DNA from: Calidifontimicrobium sp964618555 | GTDB taxonomy: Bacteria; Pseudomonadota; Gammaproteobacteria; Burkholderiales; Burkholderiaceae_C | Length of the DNA stretch: 20,132 nucleotides | Direction of reading: 5' to 3' | Assembly: GCA_964618555.1 (NCBI GenBank) | Contig: CAZUBF010000052.1 | Location: 1-20,132 of the forward strand | Shown here: piece after piece, positions 6,306-12,646 of the stretch | Layout: the number at the start of each line of letters is the position of its first letter | Numbering within the stretch: position 1 is the stretch's first letter | Notes under the pieces: model-generated | The model's database searches: none | The model's input: only the letters and a program-made list of their open reading frames with translations | Told to the model about the DNA's origin: nothing | Position numbers and translations under genes: made by a program

Positions 6306-8456
6306 ATGAACACCGACGCGATCACGCTGCAGATCGGCGCCGACGGCATCGCCGTCGCGACGATGGACCTGCCGGGCCGGCCGATGAACGTTGTCAACGA
6401 CGAGCTGATGACGGCGCTCGCGCACGTCGTCGAGCGCGTCGAGAGCGACGACGCCGTCAAGGGCCTCGTGCTGACGTCGGGCAAGGCCGACTTCTGCGCC
6501 GGCGGCGACATCGACCGCATGTCGAAGTGGCAGGACCCGCGCGAGCCGTTCGACGCCTCGATGGCGATGAAGGCCGTGCTGCGCAAGATGGAGACGATGG
6601 GCAAGCCGGTGGCGGCTGCGATCGGCGGCCACGCGCTCGGCGGCGGGCTCGAGATCGCGCTGGCGTGCCACGCGCGCGTCGTGCTCGACGACGCCAAGCT
6701 CAAGCTCGGCCAGCCCGAGGTCAAGCTGGGCCTGCTGCCCGGCGGCGGCGGCACGGTGCGGCTGCCGCGGCTGGTGGGCATCCAGGCCGCGCTGCAGATC
6801 ATGGCCGAGGGCAGCGACGTCGCGCCGGCGAAGGCGCACGCGATGGGGCTGGTCACCGAACTGGCGACCGACCGCGACGACCTGCTGGCGCGCGCGCGCA
6901 CCTGGTGCGTTGCCAACCCGAAGGCGAAGCAGCCCTGGGACCAGCCGAAGTTCCGCTTCCCCGGCGGCGATTCGCGTGCACCGGCGGTGGCGCAGATGTG
7001 GTCGATCGCGCCGTCGGTGGCGGCGGCGAAGAGCTACGGCAACTACCCGGCGGTCGGGCACATCATGTCGAGCGTGTTCGAGGGCGGCCTGCTCGGCTTC
7101 GACGCCGCCAGCGTCGTCGAGAGCCGCTACTTCGCGGCCTGCGCGACGTCGCAGGCGAGCCGCAACATGATCGGCACGCTGTGGTACCAGCTCAACGCGA
7201 TCAAGAAGGGCGCGTCGCGGCCGCCGAAGGTGCCACCGTCGAAGGTGAACAAGATCGGCGTGCTCGGCGCCGGCATGATGGGCGCGGGCATCGCCTACGT
7301 GGCGGCGAAGGCGGGCATCGACGTGGTGCTGCTCGACACCACGCGCGAACTCGCCGACGGCGGCAAGGCGTACTCGCAGGCGTTGCTCGACAAGGCGGTG
7401 AAGAAGGGTCGGACGACGACGGAGAAGCGCGATGCGCTGCTGGCGCGCATCCGCCCGACGACGTCGTACGAGGACCTCGCCGGTTGCGACCTGGTGATCG
7501 AGGCGGTGTTCGAGGACCGCGCGATCAAGGCCGACGTGACGGCCAGGGCCGAGGCCGTGATCGGCGCCGGCGCGGTGTTCGCGAGCAACACCTCGACGCT
7601 GCCGATCACCGGGCTGGCGCAGGCGAGCCGTCGGCCGGCGCACTTCGTCGGGCTGCACTTCTTCAGCCCGGTCGACAAGATGCCGCTGGTCGAGATCATC
7701 GTCGGCGAGCAGACGTCGGACGAGACGCTCGCGAGGGCGTTCGACTTCGTGCTGCAGATCGGCAAGACGCCGATCGTCGTCAACGACAGCCGCGGCTTCT
7801 ACACCTCGCGCGTGTTCGCCACCTACGTGATGGAAGGCATCACGATGCTCAGGGAGGGCGTGCACCCGCGCCACGTCGAGCAGGCCGGGCTGCAGGCGGG
7901 CATGCCGATGCCGCCGTTGGCACTGCAGGACGAGGTGAGCCTGAGCCTGTCGCTGCACGTGATCGAGCAGACCAGGAAGGACCTGGCCGCCGCCGACGAG
8001 GTCTACCGCGCACACCCGGGCGAGGAGGTGATCCGCCAGCTGTGCGAGATCGGCCGCGTCGGCAAGAAGGCCGGCCAGGGGTTCTACGACTACGGTCAAG
8101 GAAGCGACAACAGCGGCAAGCGCCTGTGGCCCGGGCTGGCCGAGATGTACCCCCCGGCCGACGAGCAGCCCCCACAGCGCGAACTGATCGACCGGCTAAT
8201 GATCGTGCAGGCCAACGAGGCGGCGCGCTGCCTGCAGGAGGGTGTGCTGCGTTCGGTCGCCGACGGCAACGTCGGCTCGATCTTCGGCTGGGGCTTCGCC
8301 CCGTTCCACGGCGGCGCGCTGCAGTACGTCAACGCGATGGGACCGAAGGCCTTCGTCGCGCGCGCGCGCGAGCTCGCCGCGGTGCACGGTGCGCGTTTCG
8401 AGCCGGCGGCGATCGTCGTCGAGCTTGCCGAGTCGGGGCGCACCTTCGCCGACTGA
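6306..8456 (+). CDS. Bifunctional enoyl-CoA hydratase / 3-hydroxyacyl-CoA dehydrogenase (FadB/FadJ-type)
   Basis: This is a 716-residue multifunctional beta-oxidation protein. The N-terminal crotonase domain (about 1-190) has the oxyanion and acid/base segment GGHALGGGLEIA with Glu116, and GQPEVKLGLLPGGGGT with Glu138. These correspond to the two catalytic glutamates of E. coli FadB. A linker leads to an NAD-binding Rossmann domain from about residue 314, with GAGMMG at 321-326. His451 in GLHFFSPV matches the catalytic His of FadB, followed by C-terminal 3HCDH helices. It hydrates enoyl-CoA and oxidises the L-3-hydroxyacyl-CoA. The ATG at 6306 has GGAG eight bases upstream. It is separated from the thiolase gene by repeat copy C. 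The length matches FadB/FadJ; which of the two it resembles more is undecided. Confidence 0.95.
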   Translation: MNTDAITLQIGADGIAVATMDLPGRPMNVVNDELMTALAHVVERVESDDAVKGLVLTSGKADFCAGGDIDRMSKWQDPREPFDASMAMKAVLRKMETMGKPVAAAIGGHALGGGLEIALACHARVVLDDAKLKLGQPEVKLGLLPGGGGTVRLPRLVGIQAALQIMAEGSDVAPAKAHAMGLVTELATDRDDLLARARTWCVANPKAKQPWDQPKFRFPGGDSRAPAVAQMWSIAPSVAAAKSYGNYPAVGHIMSSVFEGGLLGFDAASVVESRYFAACATSQASRNMIGTLWYQLNAIKKGASRPPKVPPSKVNKIGVLGAGMMGAGIAYVAAKAGIDVVLLDTTRELADGGKAYSQALLDKAVKKGRTTTEKRDALLARIRPTTSYEDLAGCDLVIEAVFEDRAIKADVTARAEAVIGAGAVFASNTSTLPITGLAQASRRPAHFVGLHFFSPVDKMPLVEIIVGEQTSDETLARAFDFVLQIGKTPIVVNDSRGFYTSRVFATYVMEGITMLREGVHPRHVEQAGLQAGMPMPPLALQDEVSLSLSLHVIEQTRKDLAAADEVYRAHPGEEVIRQLCEIGRVGKKAGQGFYDYGQGSDNSGKRLWPGLAEMYPPADEQPPQRELIDRLMIVQANEAARCLQEGVLRSVADGNVGSIFGWGFAPFHGGALQYVNAMGPKAFVARARELAAVHGARFEPAAIVVELAESGRTFAD

Positions 8457-8474
8457 AGTCGGCACGGCAAGGCG

Positions 8475-9194
8475 GTGAGCGCGCGCGAACGTTTCGACCG
8501 CGTCGACGCGCTGCGCGGCGCCGCGATGCTGTGGATGGCGGCGTTCCACTTCGCGTTCGACCTCAACCACTTCAGTCTGCTCGACCCGCGGCAGGACTTC
8601 TACCGCGACCCGCTGTGGACGACGCAGCGCACCGCGATCGTCACCCTGTTCCTGTTCACCGCCGGAGTCGGGCAGGCGCTCGCGTTCGACGCCGGCCAGC
8701 CGGCGGCGCGCTTCTGGCGCCGGTGGGTGCAGATCGCCGGCTGCGCGCTGCTGGTGTCGGCCGGCTCGGCGCTGATGTTCCCGGCCAGCTGGATCAGCTT
8801 CGGGGTGCTGCACGGCATCGCGCTGATGCTGGTGATCGCGCGTTTCGCCGCGCCGCTGGGCGGATGGCTGTGGCCGCTGGGGCTCGCGGCGCTGCTGCTG
8901 CCGCAGTTCGTGCAGCACGCCGCGTTCGACTCGCGCTGGACGAACTGGGTGGGGCTGGTCACGCGCAAGCCGGTGACCGAAGACTTCGTGCCGCTGCTGC
9001 CCTGGCTCGGCGTGATGCTGTGGGGGCTGGCCGCAGGGCAGCGGCTGCTGGCACGCCGCCGAGCGCTGCTGGCCGGCGCGCTGCCGCGCGTGGCCGCGCC
9101 CCTGGTTGCGCTGGGGCGCTGGCCGCTGACCTTCTACATGCTGCACCAGCCGCTGCTGATCGGAGCCGTCGCCGGGTCACTGGCGCTGCGCTGA
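8475..9194 (+). CDS. Heparan-alpha-glucosaminide N-acetyltransferase-like membrane protein (DUF1624)
   Basis: This is a 239-residue multi-pass inner-membrane protein with about six or seven hydrophobic helices. It begins with the family-typical R-x-DALRGAAMLWMAAFHF stretch, which brings Asp11 and His25 into the first helix. It continues with LFLFTAGVG, FGVLHGIAL (His113), a DFVPLLPWLGVMLWG segment (Asp170) and an end at FYMLHQPLL (His224). The family is related to HGSNAT and acyltransferase-3 proteins, and bacterial members have no firmly established substrate. The GTG at 8475 with AAGG just upstream begins exactly at the conserved N-terminus. It is 18 bases after the beta-oxidation gene and probably in the same transcript. 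A link between acyl-CoA supply and envelope acylation is only a guess. Confidence 0.88.
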   Translation: MSARERFDRVDALRGAAMLWMAAFHFAFDLNHFSLLDPRQDFYRDPLWTTQRTAIVTLFLFTAGVGQALAFDAGQPAARFWRRWVQIAGCALLVSAGSALMFPASWISFGVLHGIALMLVIARFAAPLGGWLWPLGLAALLLPQFVQHAAFDSRWTNWVGLVTRKPVTEDFVPLLPWLGVMLWGLAAGQRLLARRRALLAGALPRVAAPLVALGRWPLTFYMLHQPLLIGAVAGSLALR

Positions 9195-9224
9195 GCAACG
9201 CGACGCCAGTCCGGCCGACCCGGC

Positions 9225-9240
9225 CGTGACATCGGTCACG
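9225..9240 (+). terminator. Hairpin after the DUF1624 gene, terminator-like without T-tract
   Basis: CGTGAC-ATCG-GTCACG is a perfect six-pair stem with a four-base loop, 30 bases after the stop codon that ends the beta-oxidation unit. There is no U-run, so Rho-independent termination is doubtful. The sigma-28-like promoter follows 33 bases later. Confidence 0.35.
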
Positions 9241-9273
9241 CCGCCGCCCGCGGAACTGGGGCGGCAACACCCC

Positions 9274-9300
9274 TCAAGTCCGCCGATCGGCGGCCGATAC
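9274..9300 (+). promoter_or_regulatory. Sigma-28 (FliA)-type promoter
   Basis: The -35 TCAAGTCC (9274-9281) and -10 GCCGATAC (9293-9300) are separated by exactly 11 bases. The FliA consensus is TAAAGTTT-N11-GCCGATAA, so the -10 matches 7/8 and the -35 matches 5/8, including the AAG core. The predicted start near 9307 leaves a leader of about 28 bases before the ATG at 9335. A 14-bp palindrome (9280-9293) overlaps the spacer. Confidence 0.6.
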
Positions 9301-9334
9301 CTCCGTCAAGCCATCTCGTACCACGGGGGCCGAC

Positions 9335-9640
9335 ATGTTCCAGCCGATCTCGCCGCCTTCACCCACCGGACTGCCGCTGACCGCCGTCGCCGCGGCGACG
9401 CGCGTGGTGGCGCAGGTCGCGCCGGTGGCAGCGATCGGTGCGCTGCGTCCGGCCGCGCACGACGAGCGCCCGACCCGGCCGGTGACGCCGTTGTCGATGT
9501 CGCTGCACCTGATGCGCGTTCCGGCGTCGCGCCTGGCCGACGTCTACGCCGAGATGCGCTCGCTGGCCAGCGAGTCGCCGGCCACACGCTTCGACCACGC
9601 GCCCGACCCCGCCGGCACCCGGCTGCATCTGCGCGCCTGA
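9335..9640 (+). CDS. Small protein of unknown function, possibly flagellar-regulon member
   Basis: This is a 101-residue protein that I do not recognise. Third codon positions are almost all G or C, as in neighbouring real genes, and GGGG lies before the ATG, so it looks genuinely coding. The N-terminal half is Pro/Ala/Val rich and only mildly hydrophobic (residues 12-38), with no clear signal peptide. The C-terminal half contains a probable helix, RLADVYAEMRSLASE, followed by a short charged tail. No cysteines are present. It stands alone behind a sigma-28-like promoter, suggesting expression with late flagellar or chemotaxis genes. No flagellar gene is present in the window, so this rests on the promoter alone. 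Confidence 0.6.
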   Translation: MFQPISPPSPTGLPLTAVAAATRVVAQVAPVAAIGALRPAAHDERPTRPVTPLSMSLHLMRVPASRLADVYAEMRSLASESPATRFDHAPDPAGTRLHLRA

Positions 9641-9690
9641 GCCGCCGACCCTGCCGCGCGGCCGTGCGGCCGTGCGCTCGCGCCGTCCCC

Positions 9691-9713
9691 GGGCGCTGCA
9701 CAATGCAGGGCCC
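9691..9713 (+). promoter_or_regulatory. bfr -10 candidate inside an inverted repeat
   Basis: CACAAT (9699-9704) is a 4/6 match to the -10 box and would start transcription near 9710, 25 bases before the bfr ATG. It is embedded in CTGCA-CAA-TGCAG, flanked by GGGC and GCCC that also pair across one mismatch. The inverted repeat could be a regulator site or a leader hairpin. Confidence 0.35.
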
Positions 9714-9734
9714 GGCCACGACGAGGAGCGGCAC

Positions 9735-10208
9735 ATGCAAGGCGACGCCCAGGTCATCGCGCACCTCAACGCGCAGCTCAAGCTCGAGCTCACCGCGATC
9801 AACCAGTACTTCCTGCACGCACGCATGCTGAAGAACTGGGGCTTCGAGCGCATGGCCAAGCACGAGTACGACGAGTCGATCGAGGAGATGAAACACGCCG
9901 ACCGGCTGGTCGAGCGCGTGCTGCTGCTCGAGGGCCTGCCCAACCTGCAGGACCTCGGCAAGCTGCTGATCGGCGAGACCGCCGTCGAGACGCTGCACTG
10001 CGACCTGAGGGCCGAGCAGACCTCGCACGCGCACCTGAAGCAGGCGATCGCGCACTGCGAGGGCGTGCGCGACTACGTCAGCCGCGAACTGCTCGCGGAC
10101 ATCCTCGCCGACACCGAGGCGCACATCGACCACCTCGAGACGCAGATCGAGCTGGTGGCCCGGGTCGGCGAGGCCAACTTCCTGCAGTCGCAGATGGTCG
10201 GCAGCTGA
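9735..10208 (+). CDS. bfr: Bacterioferritin
   Basis: This is a haem-containing ferritin-like iron store of 157 residues, the same length as E. coli Bfr. It assembles into a 24-mer that oxidises Fe(II) and mineralises it. Numbering coincides with E. coli: Glu18, Tyr25, Glu51, His54, Glu94 and His130 of the di-iron ferroxidase site are present, as is the haem ligand Met52. The GLPNLQDLGKL segment is diagnostic. Position 127, a ferroxidase Glu in E. coli, is Thr here (DTEAH), with Glu128 next to it. The ATG at 9735 has GAGGAG six bases upstream, which decides the start over an upstream GTG. It appears to be monocistronic with a possible promoter at 9699-9704. No bacterioferritin-associated ferredoxin gene is next to it. 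Confidence 0.96.
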   Translation: MQGDAQVIAHLNAQLKLELTAINQYFLHARMLKNWGFERMAKHEYDESIEEMKHADRLVERVLLLEGLPNLQDLGKLLIGETAVETLHCDLRAEQTSHAHLKQAIAHCEGVRDYVSRELLADILADTEAHIDHLETQIELVARVGEANFLQSQMVGS

Positions 10209-10227
10209 TCGGCGCGGCCACGGCGGC

Positions 10228-10233
10228 TACCAT
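10228..10233 (+). promoter_or_regulatory. -10 candidate of rlmB giving a leaderless or very short leader
   Basis: TACCAT (4/6 to the -10 consensus) ends six bases before the rlmB ATG at 10240. Transcription would begin at or next to the start codon. No ribosome-binding site is visible there, which fits a leaderless message. Confidence 0.35.
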
Positions 10234-10239
10234 CGCCGC

Positions 10240-10980
10240 ATGGCGCCCTCCAAGGTCCTGTATGGCTTCCACGCCGTCGGCGTGCGGCTGAAGACCGCCC
10301 CCGACAGCGTGCTCGAGGTGCACGTCGACGCGACGCGCCGCGACGCGCGCATGCGGCAGTTCGTGCAGCGCGCGCGCGATGCCGGCGCGAAGGTCGTCGA
10401 CAGCGACGAGGCGCAGCTCACGCGGCTGGCCGGCACCTCGCGACACCAGGGCGTGGCGGCGCGCGTCACGCCGCTGCCGCAGGTGCACTCCCTCGACGAC
10501 CTGCTCGACGCCGTGCAGGGTGCGCCGCTGGTGCTCGCGCTCGACGGCGTCACCGACCCGCACAACCTCGGCGCCTGCCTGCGCGTGGCCGACGGCGCCG
10601 GCGCGCACGCGGTGATCGCGCCCAAGGACCATGCGGTGGGCCTCAACGCGACGGTGGCCAAGGTCGCCAGCGGCGCCGCCGAGACCGTGCCCTACCTGAT
10701 GGTGACCAACCTCGCGCGCTCGCTGAACGAACTGAAGGAGCGGTCGATGCGCGTGATCGGGCTGGCCGACGACGCCGAGCTGACGCTGCACGACGCCGAC
10801 CTGTCGGGCCCGCTGGCGCTGGTGCTCGGCGCCGAGGGCCCGGGCATGCGCGCGCTCACGCGCAAGACCTGCGACCTGCTGGTGCGCATCCCCATGCGCG
10901 GCGCGGTCGAGAGCCTGAACGTGTCGGTCGCCGCCGGCGTCTGCCTGTACGAGGCGGTGCGCCAGCGACGCCGGGCATGA
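10240..10980 (+). CDS. rlmB: 23S rRNA (guanosine-2'-O-)-methyltransferase RlmB
   Basis: This SpoU/TrmH (SPOUT) methyltransferase of 246 residues 2'-O-methylates G2251 (E. coli numbering) in the peptidyl-transferase P loop of 23S rRNA, using SAM. The N-terminal substrate-binding domain begins YGFHAVGVRLK, typical of RlmB. The knot domain has motif 1 with DPHNLGACLRVADGAGA (Asn109, Arg115), motif 2 LVLGAEGPGM (Glu199) and motif 3 ESLNVSVAAGVCLYEA (Ser225-Asn227). All catalytic positions are intact. There is no Shine-Dalgarno before the ATG. Its stop overlaps the start of the sirtuin gene (ATGA), so the two are translationally coupled. The assignment as RlmB rather than another SpoU member rests on the N-terminal domain and the motif 1 context. 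Confidence 0.93.
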   Translation: MAPSKVLYGFHAVGVRLKTAPDSVLEVHVDATRRDARMRQFVQRARDAGAKVVDSDEAQLTRLAGTSRHQGVAARVTPLPQVHSLDDLLDAVQGAPLVLALDGVTDPHNLGACLRVADGAGAHAVIAPKDHAVGLNATVAKVASGAAETVPYLMVTNLARSLNELKERSMRVIGLADDAELTLHDADLSGPLALVLGAEGPGMRALTRKTCDLLVRIPMRGAVESLNVSVAAGVCLYEAVRQRRRA

Positions 10981-11741
10981 CCGCGTCCGCACCCGACCCG
11001 TCCGCGCTCGACGCCGTGCGCGCGCACGTCGGCACGGCGCGGCGCGTGTGCGTGCTGACCGGCGCGGGCATGAGCGCCGAGAGCGGCATCGCGACCTTCC
11101 GCGACGCCGCCACCGGGCTGTGGTCGAAGTTCGACCCCGCGGTGCTCGCCAGCGTCGAGGGCTATTGCGCGCAGCCGCAGCACGTGTGGGACTGGTACGC
11201 CGAGCGGCGCGAGGGCATGCGCCTCGCGCTGCCCAATGCCGGGCACCTGGCGCTGGCCGCGTTCGGTCACCGCCGCCCCGGCGTGCTGACGGTGGTCACG
11301 CAGAACGTCGACGACCTGCACCAGCGCGCCGGCTGGCCCGAGACGATCCGCCTGCACGGCGACATCCTCGGCGACCGCTGGCTGAACCCGTGCCCGCGCG
11401 GCAGGGCCTGCGATCCGGCGACCGCGGTGGTCGGTCGTCCGCCGCGCTGCGCCGAATGCGGCAACCTCGTGCGCCCCGACGTGGTGTGGTTCGGCGAGAT
11501 GCTGCCCGAACGCGCGATCGACGCCGCGGAACGTGCGGCACGACGCTGCGACCTGATGCTCGTCGTCGGCACCTCGGGCGCCGTGTGGCCTGCTGCAGGG
11601 CTGGCGCACACCGCACGCCGCGCCGGCGCGCGGGTGGCCATCGTCAACCCCGACGACAGCGAGATCGACGACGCGGCGCACTGGGTGCTGCGCGGCACCG
11701 CGGCCGAGGTGCTGCCGCCGCTGCTCGATACTCGCCGCTGA
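10977..11741 (+). CDS. cobB: NAD-dependent protein deacylase (class III sirtuin, CobB/SIRT5-like)
   Basis: This is a 254-residue sirtuin that removes acyl groups from protein lysines using NAD+, giving nicotinamide and O-acyl-ADP-ribose. The NAD-binding GAGMSAESGI is at 29-38, TQNVDDLH at about 108-115, and the catalytic His127 is in IRLHGD. Zinc is held by Cys139, Cys145, Cys158 and Cys161. Tyr74 and Arg77 form the YxxR pair that in class III sirtuins recognises succinyl, malonyl or glutaryl groups, so desuccinylase activity is likely in addition to deacetylation. The start overlaps the rlmB stop as ATGA. The upp gene follows after 28 bases. It may reverse lysine acylation caused by the acyl-CoA pools of the nearby catabolic genes, but this is inference. 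Confidence 0.93.
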   Translation: MTASAPDPSALDAVRAHVGTARRVCVLTGAGMSAESGIATFRDAATGLWSKFDPAVLASVEGYCAQPQHVWDWYAERREGMRLALPNAGHLALAAFGHRRPGVLTVVTQNVDDLHQRAGWPETIRLHGDILGDRWLNPCPRGRACDPATAVVGRPPRCAECGNLVRPDVVWFGEMLPERAIDAAERAARRCDLMLVVGTSGAVWPAAGLAHTARRAGARVAIVNPDDSEIDDAAHWVLRGTAAEVLPPLLDTRR

Positions 11742-11743
11742 CT

Positions 11744-11761
11744 GCCACCGCCACCGCCACC
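11744..11761 (+). repeat. Three tandem GCCACC units between the sirtuin gene and upp
   Basis: GCCACC is repeated three times exactly and ends nine bases before the upp ATG. It occupies the place where a ribosome-binding site would be and contains no purine-rich Shine-Dalgarno. Unit-number changes would alter spacing by six bases. Confidence 0.7.
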
Positions 11762-11769
11762 GCCGCGCC

Positions 11770-12402
11770 ATGCCCGTCATCGAAGTCAAGCACCCGCTCG
11801 TGCAGCACAAGGTCGGCCTGCTGCGCGAGGCCGACATCAGCACGAAGAAGTTCCGCGAGATCACCGGCGAACTGGCCGCGCTGCTCGCCTACGAGGCCAC
11901 CGCCGACTTCCCGCTCGAGCCGCGGCGCATCGCCTGCTGGAGCGGCGAGACCGACGTGCGGCAGATCGCCGGCAAGAAGGTCACCGTCGTGCCGATCCTG
12001 CGCGCCGGGGTGGGCATGCTCGACGGCGTGCTGCAGATGGTGCCCAACGCGAAGATCAGCGTCGTCGGCCTGAGCCGCAATCACGAGACGCTCGAGCCCG
12101 AGCACTACTTCCAGAAGTTCGTCGGCCACCTCGACGAGCGCACCGCGCTGATCGTCGACCCGATGCTGGCGACCGCTGGTTCGATGATCGCCACCGTCGA
12201 CCTGCTGAAGTCGCGCGGCTGTCGCGACATCCGCGCGTTGGTGCTGGTCGCCGCGCCCGAAGGCATTGCTGCGCTCGAGCGCGCGCACCCCGAGGTGCGC
12301 TGCTGGACCGCGGCCATCGACAGCCACCTCGACGAGCACGGCTACATCATCCCCGGGCTGGGCGACGCGGGCGACAAGATCTTCGGCACCAAAGACGGGT
12401 GA
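11770..12402 (+). CDS. upp: Uracil phosphoribosyltransferase
   Basis: This is a pyrimidine salvage enzyme that makes UMP from uracil and PRPP. At 210 residues it is the usual bacterial length (about 208-210). It begins with the typical IEVKHPLVQHKVGLLREADIS start region and has VVPILRAGVGMLDG in the middle. The PRPP-binding loop is VDPMLATAGS (129-138). The uracil-binding C-terminal segment is YIIPGLGDAGDKIFGT. No key residue is missing. It lies 28 bases after the sirtuin gene, whose nicotinamide metabolism has no obvious tie to uracil, so grouping may reflect only shared transcription. The ATG has no Shine-Dalgarno. Repeat copy D follows the stop. Confidence 0.97.
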   Translation: MPVIEVKHPLVQHKVGLLREADISTKKFREITGELAALLAYEATADFPLEPRRIACWSGETDVRQIAGKKVTVVPILRAGVGMLDGVLQMVPNAKISVVGLSRNHETLEPEHYFQKFVGHLDERTALIVDPMLATAGSMIATVDLLKSRGCRDIRALVLVAAPEGIAALERAHPEVRCWTAAIDSHLDEHGYIIPGLGDAGDKIFGTKDG

Positions 12403-12407
12403 CTGGG

Positions 12408-12570
12408 ACCACCCCCGAGGCGCCTTCGGCGCCGCCCCCTCGAGGGGGCCGAGCGCCGACACGAGAGGTCTGGCAGACCTTTCGTGCCTGGCGAGGGGCA
12501 GGGCTGCAAGGGACGGCGCGGCCGGCAAGACCCGCCGGCGCATCGGCGAAGCCGGATGCGCGGCGGTCGC
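12408..12570 (+). repeat. Intergenic hairpin repeat, copy D, with an inserted 12-bp-stem hairpin
   Basis: It starts six bases after the upp stop. The order is the GGCGCCTTCGGCGCC hairpin, the perfect 14-base palindrome CCCCCTCGAGGGGG (12435-12448), extra sequence, then the terminal hairpin at 12538-12561 (GAA loop). In the terminal hairpin one base pair is swapped relative to copies A and B (G:C to C:G). The extra sequence contains a hairpin at 12460-12486: CACGAGAGGTCT and AGACCTTTCGTG pair over 12 positions (one G:T) around GGC. The rest of the 12403-12646 gap holds another small hairpin (ATGCGC-TGC-GCGCAT, 12596-12610). Confidence 0.7.
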
Positions 12571-12646
12571 CTGAGGGGGGGGTGGCGCGTGCGACATGCG
12601 CTGCGCGCATCGTCGTCGGTGAGCCGGCGGCAGCGGCGCTCGTGCC

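Noticed and set aside
4832..6916. A 694-codon minus-strand open frame opposite the thiolase gene
   Set aside because: The thiolase frame has all catalytic residues; the minus frame is Ser/Arg/Ala-rich shadow sequence.
6257..9229. A 990-codon plus-strand open frame through the hydratase/dehydrogenase and DUF1624 genes
   Set aside because: It lies in another frame of two well-supported genes and has Arg/Ala/Gly-rich composition without motifs.
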